64,000 nt of DNA from Arachis hypogaea. Lineage: Eukaryota; Streptophyta; Magnoliopsida; Fabales; Fabaceae. Shown here piece by piece: positions 11,319-22,082 of the stretch. The notes under the pieces were generated by a model. That model saw only the letters and a list, made by a program, of their open reading frames with translations, did no database searches and had not been told where the DNA came from. The translations under genes and the position numbers were made by a program. The stretch spans positions 69,507,213 to 69,571,212 of the forward strand of contig NC_092044.1 of the NCBI RefSeq assembly GCF_003086295.3, in the 5' to 3' direction. Position 1 is the stretch's first letter. Each line of letters begins with the position of its first letter.

Positions 11319-14300
11319 TGTAACACCCTAATTACCCTTAGCTTTACCTCACGTCGTAAAGCAAAGGTTAATCAAAGGTTACGACAGTTCTAAGCCCATA
11401 CATATAATATATAGAAAGAATTAGTATAGTCTAGAAGTCCGATGAAGCATATAGCTCAAAAATAGGATTTGAAAAGCGCACAACATACACATGAAGCTAC
11501 TAACTTGACGCACAAGAAACATGTATAATATAACAAAAGATAGGAGTATAATAGTATAAATATTTAGCCACAGCTCGCAGAGGTTAAGCCGGCTAGCTAT
11601 ATACAGACAATACAGAAACCTGATAGTTAAAACAGCTTATACAAGTTATTTTCTCTCAATACAAGGCTCTAGGCAAAAGCAAAATACAAAAATGAGAGAT
11701 ATATAAACAGAATAATCAAAATGTTTCCAAAAAGTATCCATGATCCTCTGCTTCTGTCACCATCAGAGCAACTCACCGAGGTGTGTTACGACTTGCATCT
11801 AATAAACAACAACAGAATATGGCATGAGAACCGGAGGTTCTCAGTATGGTAACAATGCCCAGTGATGTAAGATACAAGACCCCAGGACGCCAAAGGGAAT
11901 CCTAGACTTCATATCCATCAGAATATTCATCTTAAGACATAACTAAAACATTAAAACATAAATGAAACCTTAACATAATAAAAGAGGTAGTCTATCTTAG
12001 GGGATTTCTAAACTAACAGTTCTCTGCTGTTCCACAGCCTTCACTAACCTATCCTCTGTGCGATCCCATCGCCACCGCCTTCCGCACCTCCTCAATCCCA
12101 GTAGAAATCACAGATAATATCAATGCAAGTAAAACACAGGTAGAAGCATATAAGGCAAGTAATTCAAGTAAGCAATTAGGCATGTTATACAATTGGGCAT
12201 ACAATTACATGTCGGCAAAGCAAACAAATAGATAGAAGATGCACATGATGCATGCTTCTCCTATTGGCTGTGATATCACATTGTTGGTTCAACTGCCAAC
12301 CCGACACATCTCCATGGTGATTTCACCCTTCAGAATCATCATAGGGAACCCTAAATATATGGTGCTTGGATCACCGTCCAAGATTTTGTGCCTGCACACT
12401 CTATTGATTCGAAGGGATGCAAGCGGGATACTCTTGCCACGTACCTCATATCTCAACGCAAGCGGGACGAACCACCGCCCTTACGCCGCTGCTGCTACCT
12501 CAGCAGGAAGGATCCAACCGCCGTCCTTGGATGGTGCATAGCGTCTCAACAATTTCAGTATAAAATAATAGTTCAGTGGTTTTCAGAAAACATTTTTCAG
12601 TATAGCATGGATCCATCATTTCACTCAGAGTTCTCGACTCAACTCAACCACTGACAATTCAACATTTTCATTCCGAACTCAATAGTTCATCAATATCTCA
12701 ATTCATGTACCGTTCTTCATTCTCACTCTACCAAACCCATCCTCAGTACACCAGAATCCTAAGCCTCCATTTTCTAAATTTTTCAAAATAATACCAAATC
12801 AAATCTCCTAAACCTTTCCTATGTTTTAATGCCCGATATTAAGCCCAAGAGTCTTAATTAGGTGTCACAGAAGTATACAAACTTGTTGGAAAGGCGAAAT
12901 GGTTTAAAAGCAACGTTTAAGTTGTAAAACAGGGCATGTGTGTACGCACAGGGGTGTGCGTGCACACGCCCAGAGAAAATTTCAAAACATGTGCGTACGC
13001 ATAGAGGTGTGCGTACGCCCAGTTACAAAATTTCACAATTCTGTTCGCTCGCACAAGTTGTGCTGGCGCCCTCAACAGACTGCCCTTCCCAACGGGTGTG
13101 TGCACACAGGGCTGTGCGTTCGCACATGGCTGTGCGTGCGCACAGGTTGTAAAACTCCATTGGTTATGTGCATGCACAGGTTGTGCTAGTTCTCTAAATA
13201 GGAAGCATTCCCCTGTGTGTGCGTATGCACAAGGCTGTGCGTGCTCACATGTTTGAAAAAATCACAGGGGTGTGCATGCGCACATACGAGAAATCAAAAA
13301 ATTCTACAACTTTGCAAAATTTAAGATTTTGACACCAAACTTTGATTTTACAAACTTTATATCAATTTGAAAATTTTTCAATGAACTTTATTTCTAAACA
13401 AATTTCAACAAATTTTGAAAACTGAGGCACAAGTTTTGACCCATCAAAGTTCACTAAAAACCAGTTTTTTTTACCAAATTTCACAAAACACAACCAAAAC
13501 CAAATCAAACCATTCCAAACTCCATTTTACATCCTAACTCACCCTTTATATCACTTTCCACTATTCATACCAAATTTTCTATCCATATTACTATATCATC
13601 AACCTCAATATCACATATATCATACTAAACCATTTTTCAATCTCCACAATCATCCATCATCATTATATTATTAACAATCATCATAGTTAAACTCATTTAA
13701 CTTCAATCTCACTCTTCAATATCAATTTATCAACATTACAATCACAACCCATCAAAATAGGCAAAGCTTATCAATTCATCATGCATTATATCTCAACATT
13801 TCCAACAACCAATTTAATTCAATCCTATTCTATGGGTCACTAGCCTAAGTGTCCAAAAATATTATATACTACATAGAGGAAACCGAAACCATACCTTGGC
13901 CGATTCTCAATATGAACCAAACCCCAAATGAGCACAGGCTAAGCTTCCAACCACAATCCAAGCTACCAATCAACTCCAACAAGCATCAACTCAATTCCAA
14001 AGGCTTCCAAACTCACATTAATCAAGCTATATACACACAAATCATAACTCATCAACCTAGGGCTCATCATAATTAAAATTTCACAAGAGTTCAAGACCTC
14101 TTACCTTGCCCAATAGTTTTGGAAGCCAAAACCACTAGCAATCAAGTGCTTGAGTGTACCTAAACACCCAAAATCACAAAATTTCACTTAATCCAAAGCC
14201 ATAAAATTTCGAAATTTTGGAAGGAAAAACTGAGAAGGATTTTGTGATTACCTTACCAGTTTCTTGGATGGATTTTGTAGAGCTCTTCGCAAGGAATGCG

Positions 14301-14677
14301 TGGCCACAAACGGTGCGGCGATTGGAGCTTCGTAGCTCAAGATATGAGCTAGAGAAGAAGATGGTGAATAGTAACAATGGGGTTTCTCTCCTTCTTCCCC
14401 TTTCAGCTGTGTGGTGTTGTGTTTAAGTGTGGTGTGCTGAAATAGGTTCATTAAATGAACCTATATATGTTGGGCCCAACTTGGGCTCAGTCCAACCTGT
14501 TAGCATTTTTTACCTATTTGGCTCAACTTTGGGCCAAACCTTTAAAATTAACGCCCGGTTTTTCATTTCTAATATTTTTCTAAGGTTTTCGACTGTTTTC
14601 ACTTTTTCTCGCACAGCACTAGGCAGACTTGAACCGGTTCGACCAGTTCAGCTGCCGGTTCATGGTTTTTCTCGACA
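11319..14677 (-). repeat. E 3' LTR (about 3.36 kb; inner end tentative)
   Basis: The outer end reads TGTAACACCC on the plus strand, i.e. the GGGTGTTACA end common in Tekay/Del LTRs. The inner end is placed at CTCGACA, where integrase coding breaks off, but that boundary may be a deletion junction rather than the true LTR start. No gene is seen; ORFs at 12239-12654, 13849-14076 and 14174-14822 have no recognisable content. Confidence 0.6.
12935..13290. repeat. cluster of GTGCGTACGCAC-type dyads in the E LTR
   Basis: About a dozen variants of TGTGCGTACGCACA, often in pairs separated by AGGGGTG or a T/A-rich spacer. They are GC-rich in an otherwise AT-rich LTR. They are not tandem copies of one long unit. 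The overlapping ORFs in both strands (12917-13189) are by-products of the repetition. Confidence 0.75.
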
Positions 14678-14875
14678 TAGTCTCGTACCAAAAGCTTTTT
14701 GGAAAGCTCCCCAAAACCTTGACGTGAATTGGGGATCACGGTCCGACACTATGCTCGATGACACACCGTGCAACATTACAATCTCCTTGATGTACAATCT
14801 TGCTAACTCCTCCATTGAATAATTCACTCGAATAGGCAAAAAATGAGCGGATTTGGTTAAGTGATCCATAATGAC
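14678..14875 (-). pseudogene. pol: integrase core fragment of E
   Basis: Reads [13 protein letters not shown], then [12 protein letters not shown], which is the second catalytic Asp region of the gypsy integrase core, and ends at GTRL. The rest of the core, including the catalytic Glu, and the C-terminal domain are missing. A TAG separates it from the upstream frame (GFDEV-stop-VIMDHL), where the family has Trp, so TGG has probably become TAG. Confidence 0.75.
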
Positions 14876-15727
14876 CTAAACCTCATCAAATCCCGACCTA
14901 GTACTCGGTAAACCGGTCACAAAGTCCATCGCAATTCCTTCATACTTCCACTGAGGAATCTCAAGTGGCTGTAACATTCCCGACGGTTTTTGATGCTCTA
15001 TCTTTACCTTCTGACACCTCAGGCACTTGGATACCACTGTAGCTAAATCACTTTTCATCTCAGGCCACCGGAACATCTTCTTTAAATTATAGTACATCTT
15101 AGTGCTTCCTGGGTGAATGAAAAACCCACTATTGTGAGCTTCTGATAATAAGTCTTGTCTCAAACCCCCAACATCCGGTATACAAATTCTCCCCTTATAT
15201 CTCCACAACCCTTCATCATCCTTGGTGAATTCTTCAAGCCTCTTCTCACCAACTGGTTGAAATAACTGCTGAAACTTTTGCTCATCTTCTTGAGCCTTCT
15301 GAATCTCTATTTTAAACGTACTCGAAATCTGTAACTGATTCAAACAAGTTTTTCTAGAAACTTCACCAATATCCAGCTTAAGATCCACAAACTTATCCAC
15401 TAGCTCCACTTCCTTGATTCTCATCCAAGAAATTGTCAAGGACTTTCGACTTAATGCATCCACCACCACATTCACCTTTCCAGGGTGATAACTCAATTCA
15501 AAATCATAATCCTTTAGCAACTCCATCCACCTCCTTTGATGCATATTGAACTCTTTCTGATCAAAGATGTACTTGAGACCCATGTGATTAGAAAAGACAC
15601 TAAACCTCACTCCGTACAAGTAGTGTCTCCAAATCTTCAATGCAAACACAATCACCACTAATTCCAAGTCATGAGTTGGGTAATTTACCTCATGCGGTCT
15701 CAGCTGAAGCGATGCATAAGCCACCAC
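14876..15727 (-). pseudogene. pol: RNase H and integrase N-terminus of E
   Basis: 283 codons. RNase H wording comes first ([25 protein letters not shown], with VDALSRKS at the end of the domain). The integrase zinc-binding HHCC region follows ([17 protein letters not shown]...CLRCQK), then the [15 protein letters not shown] start of the core with its first Asp. The frame is continuous with RT upstream apart from three stops at about 15728-15778. Confidence 0.8.
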
Positions 15728-15778
15728 TTTTTAGTGTTGCATTAACACGCAACCTTAACCATTCAAAGAAGCATCACA

Positions 15779-16315
15779 TTATACTTCAAACGGTTCATGC
15801 CGTTCCGGCAAAATCAAAATAGGCGCTGAAGTTAACTTTTTCTTCAAAGTCTGAAAACTCTCTTCACATTTCGACATCCATACAAATGGTACCTCCTTCC
15901 TTGTCAACTTAGTCATCGGTTGTGCAATACGAGAAAATCCTTCAATAAATCTCCGGTAATATCCGGCTAAGCTTAAGAAGCTTCTGACTTCCATCACAGT
16001 CGTTGGTCTTTCCCATTCCATCACCGCTTCTACCTTAGAATGATCCACGGCTTTTCCTCCCTTTCTCACCACGTGACCTAGGAACTTTACTTCCTCCTTC
16101 CAGAACTCGCATTTGGATAACTTAGCATACAATTTCCGCTCCTTTAAGACTTGTAACATAATTCTCAAGTGTTCCTCATGCTCCTTCACCGTCTTAGAAT
16201 AAAATAAGATGTCGTCTACGAAAACCACCACGAATTTGTCCAGAAAGAGACGAAAGATTCTATTTATGTGATTCATGAACACAGCAGGTGCATTCGTCAA
16301 CCCAAAGGACATCAC
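15779..16315 (-). pseudogene. pol: reverse transcriptase (palm, thumb) of E
   Basis: 178 codons with the FVDDIL form of the YVDD catalytic motif, then [16 protein letters not shown] and [12 protein letters not shown], standard for gypsy RT. A one-base deletion at about 16313 (TTTACGTGATGTCC, where the family has an extra G) breaks the frame from the upstream part. It cannot make full-length pol. Confidence 0.85.
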
Positions 16316-16500
16316 GTAAACTCGTAGTGTCCATAGCGCGTCCTAAACGCAGTTTTTAGAATGTCATCCACTTTCACCCTTATCTGATGGTAACCGAATC
16401 TCAAATCAATCTTGGAAAACACCCCATCTCCTTGTAGTTGATCCATCAAGTCATCTATCCTTGGCAGCAGGTACTTGTTCTTCACAGTCACTTTGTTCAA
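16312..16500 (-). pseudogene. pol: reverse transcriptase (fingers, palm) of E
   Basis: Carries [27 protein letters not shown] and [12 protein letters not shown], the RT segment before the YVDD motif. The preceding codons read [24 protein letters not shown]. Family members have RQ there, consistent with CGA to TGA and CAA to TAA changes. Confidence 0.85.
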
Positions 16501-16974
16501 TTATCAGTAATCCACACACAGTCGTATTCCTCTATCCTTCTTCTTTACCAATAAAACTGGCGCTCCCCAAGGAGATACACTCGGTCAAATGAACCTCTTG
16601 TTCAGAAGCTCTTCCAACTAAGTCTTTAGTTCAGCCAACTCTATCAGAGCCATTCGATACGGCGCAATCGACACTGGTCTGGATCCCAGCACCAATTCAA
16701 ATGCAAATTCAATCTCCCTTTGAGGTGGGAACTTAGGAATATCTTCTGGGAATACCTCCGGAAAGTCTTTAACTACCGAAATCTAATTTATGTTCTGGGC
16801 ATCACCCAAAGCATTAGCAGCCAACAGGATATAACCCTAACACTCTTCCCCACTATAGTGCACCATTACAGAGTTCGGGTAATAACCCTCAGCCATCACT
16901 ACTCCATTTTCTCCTTCCGACATAAACTGAATTGACCACTCAAAGCAATCCAACAAAACTCGAATCTTTGACAA
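16501..16974 (-). pseudogene. pol: degraded protease-RT linker of E
   Basis: The reverse complement shows scattered pol wording (for example KKDRGIRLCVDY) interrupted by stops. No frame over 60 codons survives on the coding strand. It joins the protease at 16975 to the RT. Confidence 0.6.
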
Positions 16975-17283
16975 CTAATTAAACCCCAAAATCATCTCCA
17001 ACCCAATCATTGGTAAACAAATCAAGTCATGCACAAATTTTCTACCCTCAAGCTTGAAACCTACTTGCCTACAACCTGACCTAGTCACAACCATCTGATG
17101 CGAAGTATGTACATGCATTTCAAATGCCATTTCTGACACTTTCAAGCCTAGTTCCTCAACTTTAGCAAACGAAATAAACAAATGCAAAGCTCCAGTATCA
17201 TACATTGCAATTAAGACTTTATCACCAATTAAATAGTTACCTCTCATCAAAGGATCCGCCTTAGCAGCATCCTTGGCATTCAC
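16975..17283 (-). pseudogene. pol: aspartic protease of E
   Basis: 102 codons. NAKDAAKADPLMRGNYLI is the usual linker of Tekay/Del elements before the protease. The active site reads YDTGALHLF, so the catalytic Asp-Thr-Gly is kept. The domain ends with PMIGLEMILGFN, where family members have a GMDWL-type motif. It lies directly after gag, separated by a stop. Confidence 0.75.
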
Positions 17284-17292
17284 AGCAAATAC

Positions 17293-18411
17293 TCACCCTT
17301 GGTGTTGACTCTGACCCGCATTCGGATTCTTCCCACGAGTGCAATCCCTCGTAATGTGGCTAGGCAATCCACATTTGAAGCAACCACCTATACCAATCTT
17401 GCAAGAGTCATATGGATGAAAATGTCCACAACGTACACAAGTCAAATCCAGAGAAATCTTACTATGATTCCCTCTCCCTTTCGCATACTTAAACTGATTA
17501 CGAGTGTTCTTTCTGAAGCCTCCTTGACCTTGAGGCGCATATCCTCCTCTCTTGAAACTCTGACCCCTTGGATGAAAATACTTGCCACATCCCCTACTAG
17601 TATTTCCTCCATGAGTGTCCTTTGACGAAGCTACTGTCTTTGTGTATTCCTTAACCACCCTCGCCTTGTTCACAAAGTCGGAGAAGATTCGAATTTCCAT
17701 AGGAGCCACAGTAGTCATGATGCTAACTTTCAAGCTCCTTTGGTACTTGATACACTTCCAACTTTCGTAGGTCTTCGGCGTACCCTGACACACCCTAGAA
17801 AACCTACAAAGCTTCTCAAATCGGCTAGTGTAGTCCGCCACAAATAAGGAACCTTGCTTCAGCTGCATAAGTTCCATCTCCTTCGCTTCCCTTTCAGACT
17901 CAGGAAAATACTTTATATAGAAGGCCGTTTGGAATACATCCCAAGGAACATCTGCATTCTGAAGTTGGAGCAAGCGACATTCTCCTTGCCACCAATGCTG
18001 GGACTCTCCCAGAAGCTGATAAGCAGCAAATTCCACATATTGGTTATTTGGAACATGCTATACTTGGCGGATGATAAGCAGCAAATACCAGTTGTCTACT
18101 TCTGTAGGGTTGGTTGAATCTCGGAAACTTGGCAGATGAACCTTGAGAAAAGTAGCCAAGGTGATTGGAGCACCTCCCATGTTATCTCCATTTCCCTCAG
18201 CATTATCATTCGTATTTTCTTCGCCATTTTCATTTCCATTTCCAGCCAGTTGGCCTAACCTCTACACGGCTTACAGAGTCACAACAGCATTAGCTTCCAT
18301 GGTGTTCGCAAGATTTGCCATTACTGCCATGAACTTGGCATGATTGTCGGCCAGTTGCGCATTCCTACTCTCAGCTCATGAATGTGTACGACCTCGTCTG
18401 CGAGTGGCCAT
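17293..18411 (-). pseudogene. gag: gag of E
   Basis: The clean part is 17293-18036 (about 247 residues). It contains the capsid-like segment ending in EKLCRF, a basic Gly-rich stretch and two zinc knuckles: CVRCGHFHPYDSC and CFKCGLPSHITRDC. Upstream, the same protein can be followed in broken frames back to an ATG at 18411 (MATRRRGRTHS, then a stop). Gag would form the virus-like particle and bind element RNA. Confidence 0.75.
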
Positions 18412-18520
18412 TAGGGTTCCTATCTACACTAAACAATCGATATCAAGGTGATCAGTCTCAATATCAAAAGCCTAGTGCTTTAATTATCCCAAACACACAC
18501 TCACGAACAAGCATGCTATG
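18412..18520 (-). other. leader remnant of E
   Basis: Short stretch between the gag start and the edge of C. No PBS is visible. CTATG at 18516-18520 would be the left target duplication of C; its partner is not in the window. Confidence 0.5.
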
Positions 18521-19013
18521 TGTTCCGAGGGTTACCTGAAACTTTAGGTCGATCTCAAACGAGATCTTCTGTGTGGGTCGGTGCTGTTGTGTCTGACTTG
18601 TTGGACTTGGTGATGGTGCTGATCCTTCATCCCTGGAGGGTGGGGGGTACCTGCAAGGGACTCCAATGCTTAAGTTAGCAAGGGTATTAAGTATGTATTG
18701 AGTAGAATCAGAGTATGAGTTATACCTGGGTGTTCTAGTGTATTTATAATGGTGTGGAGTGACCTTATTAGATAAGATAAGTTAGTTATCTTATCTTTAT
18801 CTTATCTTATCTTCAAGGGAACCGCCCTTCTCTCTGTAGGCTTGGGCTGCCTTAAGATTTAGGGCATGGTCCTCCATTTGGGCCCTTTATTGGGCTTTCC
18901 TGTGACTTGGTCGAGCTCTTTGAGAAGAGGTCGGGTCATCCTGACCTGAAGAGATCGGTCGCTTTGTCTGTAGAACATCCCGGGTCGGACAGCTTTGACC
19001 CAGGGTATGAACA
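18521..19013 (-). repeat. C 3' LTR
   Basis: 493 bp, TGTTCCG...TATGAACA on the plus strand. The part at 18521-18750 matches, in reverse complement, the LTR piece at 38096-38323. On the element strand an ATTATAAATA TATA box lies at 18750-18741. GATAAG motifs are just upstream. Confidence 0.85.
18764..18815 (-). promoter_or_regulatory. GATAAG (I-box-like) cluster upstream of TATA in the C LTR
   Basis: On the element strand five or more GATAA motifs, plus inverted TTATC copies, occupy about 50 bp immediately upstream of the TATA box. Single-Myb and GATA factors bind GATAAG I-boxes in plant promoters. The motifs also form an inverted repeat around AACTAACTTATC. Confidence 0.55.
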
Positions 19014-19031
19014 GTGCCCCTGCTCGAGCTC
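19014..19031 (-). promoter_or_regulatory. polypurine tract of C
   Basis: On the element strand GAGCTCGAGCAGGGGCAC directly precedes the TGTTCATACC start of the LTR. Its position at the LTR edge identifies it as the plus-strand primer. Confidence 0.65.
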
Positions 19032-19966
19032 GGTCTTCCTTTTGAGGTTAAGTCTTTAGTTTTAAGACTTTTGATCTTTCTCAGGTGAAGCCGAACTCGA
19101 GCATTTCGTCGCTTTTGTCTTTGTAGGGTTCCCTTTTTGAATGCAGAACGTTTTGCTTCCTTTGAAAATGCGCACTTTTGGATTAGCGTCCTGGCCTTGG
19201 AAATGTGCGACGGTTTTTAATGCCCCATTAATTGGTTTTTAATTCTCCGTTTCTCTTGGCTTTTATTTTGAAATTTACTCTCAAAAATGTTTTTCTCCTC
19301 TCTTGCCTTTGCTGTGACTTCCCTTTTTCTCCTCTCCTTCTGTTTTCTTTTGAAAACTTACATTTCTTGGTGTTTCTTCTTGCAACGTTTGTTTGGCGAT
19401 CGTAAGCGCTTTCAATGACAATTTCTAGCCTCATCATCTTCAACCTTCTTGCGTATTCTTCTCCTTTCTCAGGTTGGTTTTGCTTTCCCTTCACCGTTTG
19501 TTTCTGCTGTGTTGTGTTTGGTTTTGAAGCTTTGATTTTGACTGAGTGCATGTTGGAAAGCTTGAATTTTATCCCGCCTGGTTTGTTACTATGATACATG
19601 CTTTTTCCTTTTGACCTTACGTATGCTTCTAAGTGTATTTTCCTTGTTTGGCTCTTTAGGGCTTTGTATGCTACTACTGGTTTTTGAACTGTTATAGCCT
19701 TTTCTTTTGGCAGCTCGTTTGATCTTCTTCGCGTTTATTTTTTGTTGGAATGGGTTTCTATTGAGACATTAATCTTGTAGATTTTCCTGAATCTTTATTC
19801 CCTGATTGCCTCCAAAGGATGTCCCTGGACCTTGGGTTATGTCCTGGGGTTTTCCTTTTTTATTTGCTGTACTGCGCTGGATTGTGCTGTCTGGGTTGTT
19901 TTTATTTCGTTTGGGATGTCTTTCCCTTTTTAGTAATCCAATCTTTTTTCTTGTTTGTAGGACTAG
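19032..19966. other. C region between PPT and antisense ORF
   Basis: No gene is recognised. The sequence is T-rich on the plus strand and would contain the upstream region of the plus-strand antisense ORF. Short ORFs at 19228-19599 and 19806-20069 overlap the start of that ORF in other frames or are low-complexity. Confidence 0.5.
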
Positions 19967-20846
19967 TTGGCCATGTATTCCCGAAAAAATATTGTCGAGG
20001 CATCTTTTAAGGTTCCCGAAGGGATGTCTGATTGGCTGGACTCTCTTGTCTTGCTGTGTGTTTCTTTAGCCGATTCAGAATTTTGTGTGATGCTTAGAAA
20101 GCATCATTGTGTCTGTAGCAGTGAGGATCAGGAGGGCAATTATGAGTTGGTAGCACCTGATTCTGGTGATAGAGTTTACTTCCCCGTCTTGATCCAGGGG
20201 GAGTGTCCCTTCTTCTATGCTTATGACTTTTTTTTTAGCCAAATGAACATCACATTTCCTTTTACTTCTTTTGAAACTGACTTGTTATGGTCTTATAACG
20301 TAGCCCCTTCACAGCTCCATCCAAATTCATGGGGCTTCATCAAGATTTTTCAGCTTGTTTGCCAAGAATTTGGTGTTACGCCTTTGCAAACTCTTTTTCT
20401 ATATCTTTTTGTGTTGACCAAGCCTGGGACTACCAAGAAGAAGGCTTCTTGGGTTTCTTTTAGGTCTGCCCAGGGGCATAAGGTTTTTTTCCATGAATGA
20501 CGAATCTTTTTGGGATTTTAAGAACTACTTCTTTAAAGTCTGGGCTGTTGAAGGAGCCCGGCCTTTCTTTCTGGACGAAAATAACGAGCCCTGCTTTCCT
20601 TTAGAGTGGCAGAGAAACATAGTGGTATCCCGATATACTTGGGAGATGCTGGATGAGGTCGAGCAGGCCTTTGTGAATGTCTTGGAGGATATTTGGGGAG
20701 AACCTCCTCACTTGGATACTAAAAAATCTTTGGGAGACCCGTCCCTTATTCGAACTACATTTTGTATTTGTTTTGATATATCTTGTTATCTTATTTTTCT
20801 CCTTCTTTCTTCCTGGTATGATAAATTGTTGTTTTCCATTTTTCAG
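19967..20846 (+). pseudogene. antisense extra ORF of C, N-terminal exon
   Basis: Plus strand, opposite to the pol of C. Frame 19967-20500 (MAMYSRKNIVEASFKVPEGM onward) continues in another frame at 20493 (SMNDESFWDFKNYFFKVWAV). The break falls in a run of seven or eight Ts at about 20484-20491. The content (NSWGFIKIFQ, QEFGVTP, LTKPG) fits the plant gypsy-type transposon domain found in antisense ORFs of Tat elements. A T-rich intron seems to follow the GDPSLIR segment and to end at TTTTTCAG (20846). The function of these ORFs is unknown. Confidence 0.6.
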
Positions 20847-20848
20847 AG

Positions 20849-21921
20849 ATGGCCAAAAACAATGATGCAATGAAGGCTTTCAAGAAGGCGAAGAAAGCTA
20901 CTGCAGCTCAAAACACCTTGGCCCGTGTAGCTGGGTAAGGGACTTCTCAGATCCCATTGAAGCCGTCTGTGCCGAGCTCTCCTGGCCCGAGGAGAATGAT
21001 CCCTACACCTCGAGTCCATTTGGCGGATCCCCCACAATCTTCTACTACTGCGGTGGTTTCTTCCTCGGCCGTTCCTCCTCCTAAAAGACCTCGAACCGTC
21101 GAACCTTTCAATCTGAATGCCCCGGATTTTGATCCTATTGGCTTTGTGGACCAGCAGATTGCCCCTTTTGGTGCCTTTTCTATGGATGATGTATCTCTCC
21201 TCCATCACTTGGATTTCATAACTCGGAATAGTGTTAAGATGGCTCATATGGGAGCTGCTTTATATCGAACTACCCAAAATCTGCCCCTGCATGCTACCAA
21301 AGCCTTTGTGGAGGAAGCTAAGCAGGAGTTTGATTGGATGAAGGGCCTTGGATGAATGGCATGAAGGAGGAATTTGAGGCGGAGGTGGCTAAACTGAAGA
21401 AGGAGTTAGAGGTGGAGAAGGCTAGTTCCCTTGCTTTAGCAGCTTCTATGCAGTTGGCTGAGGACACAGCCCTGAGACATAAAGAAAGCTATGTCACATC
21501 CTACCAGGAAGTGATGCATCTTTGGGAAGAGTTAGAGTCGGCCCGGGTTGATTATTCCGAGCTCCAAGTTCATCTTGTGGGCAGTGTAAATGCCGCTTAT
21601 GAGAATCTAAAGGATCAAGTTCGAGTTCTTGCGCCCAAGCTTGACCTTACTCTTTTCAGCTTGGACAACATTGTAAAAGATGGTAAGATTATCCCAGATG
21701 ACCCTGACAATGATGAAGTCGACCCTCCTCCTGTTCCTTCTACCAAAGTTTCCGTTGTGCCGCCTTCTTCTTCTCAGGCAGTTGAAGTCATTCAGCCTGA
21801 GTTTGATCCTGATGTCCAGATCCTGAACTGGGATGATGGGACGGTAGATGCAGTGCCTCTTCAGACTCGTCCTTCTTCACCTTGGGATACTGCTATTGGG
21901 AAAATTTTGGACTCCCTTTGA
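20849..21921 (+). pseudogene. antisense extra ORF of C, C-terminal exon
   Basis: After the candidate splice acceptor the frame reads MAKNNDAMKAFKKAKKATA, meets a TAA at about 20936, and continues in frame as a Pro/Ser-rich stretch (PSVPSSPGPRR). It shifts frame at about 21340 into a 195-codon part. That part has a coiled-coil-like segment (EAEVAKLKKELEVEKA onward, residues ~10-75) and an acidic Pro-rich tail. One nonsense and one frameshift mark it as decayed. The layout of a globular N-terminus plus coiled coil suits a structural or nucleic-acid-associated protein; that is speculation. Confidence 0.6.
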
Positions 21922-22082
21922 TTATTTTTGATGTATTTGTGTATAGCCCGGCCTGTGGGCTTTGAACTCTTTTATTTTGTAAAGGTTATTTTGCTGATTG
22001 TTGATACTTCTATTGCTTGTTTAGCAACTTTATTTTGGAAAACAAAGTGGTTTCCGAGCTTCTGAGGCTGATTTTGGTGGCC

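Larger units (their letters stand above)
11319..18520 (-). mobile_element. E: truncated Tekay/Del-type gypsy element
   Basis: Minus-strand chromovirus-like element with a long 3' LTR, integrase fragment, RNase H, reverse transcriptase, protease, gag with CCHC knuckles, and part of the leader. The 5' LTR and PBS are not in the window because C inserted at 18521. The integrase stops abruptly where LTR-like sequence begins. Many stops and frameshifts show it is dead. Lineage assignment rests on gag and pol wording typical of legume Tekay/Del elements and on the TGTAACACCC LTR end. Confidence 0.8.

Noticed and set aside
12917..13189. ORFs of 70-86 codons on both strands
   Set aside because: Produced by the GTGCGTACGCAC repeats, which are open in several frames; no protein conservation expected.
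14427..14822. 131-codon plus-strand ORF
   Set aside because: Overlaps the antisense side of the integrase fragment and LTR of E; no domain.
11319..18520. A host gene in this interval
   Set aside because: All longer frames are gag, protease, RT, RNase H or integrase of one gypsy element, and the remainder is LTR.
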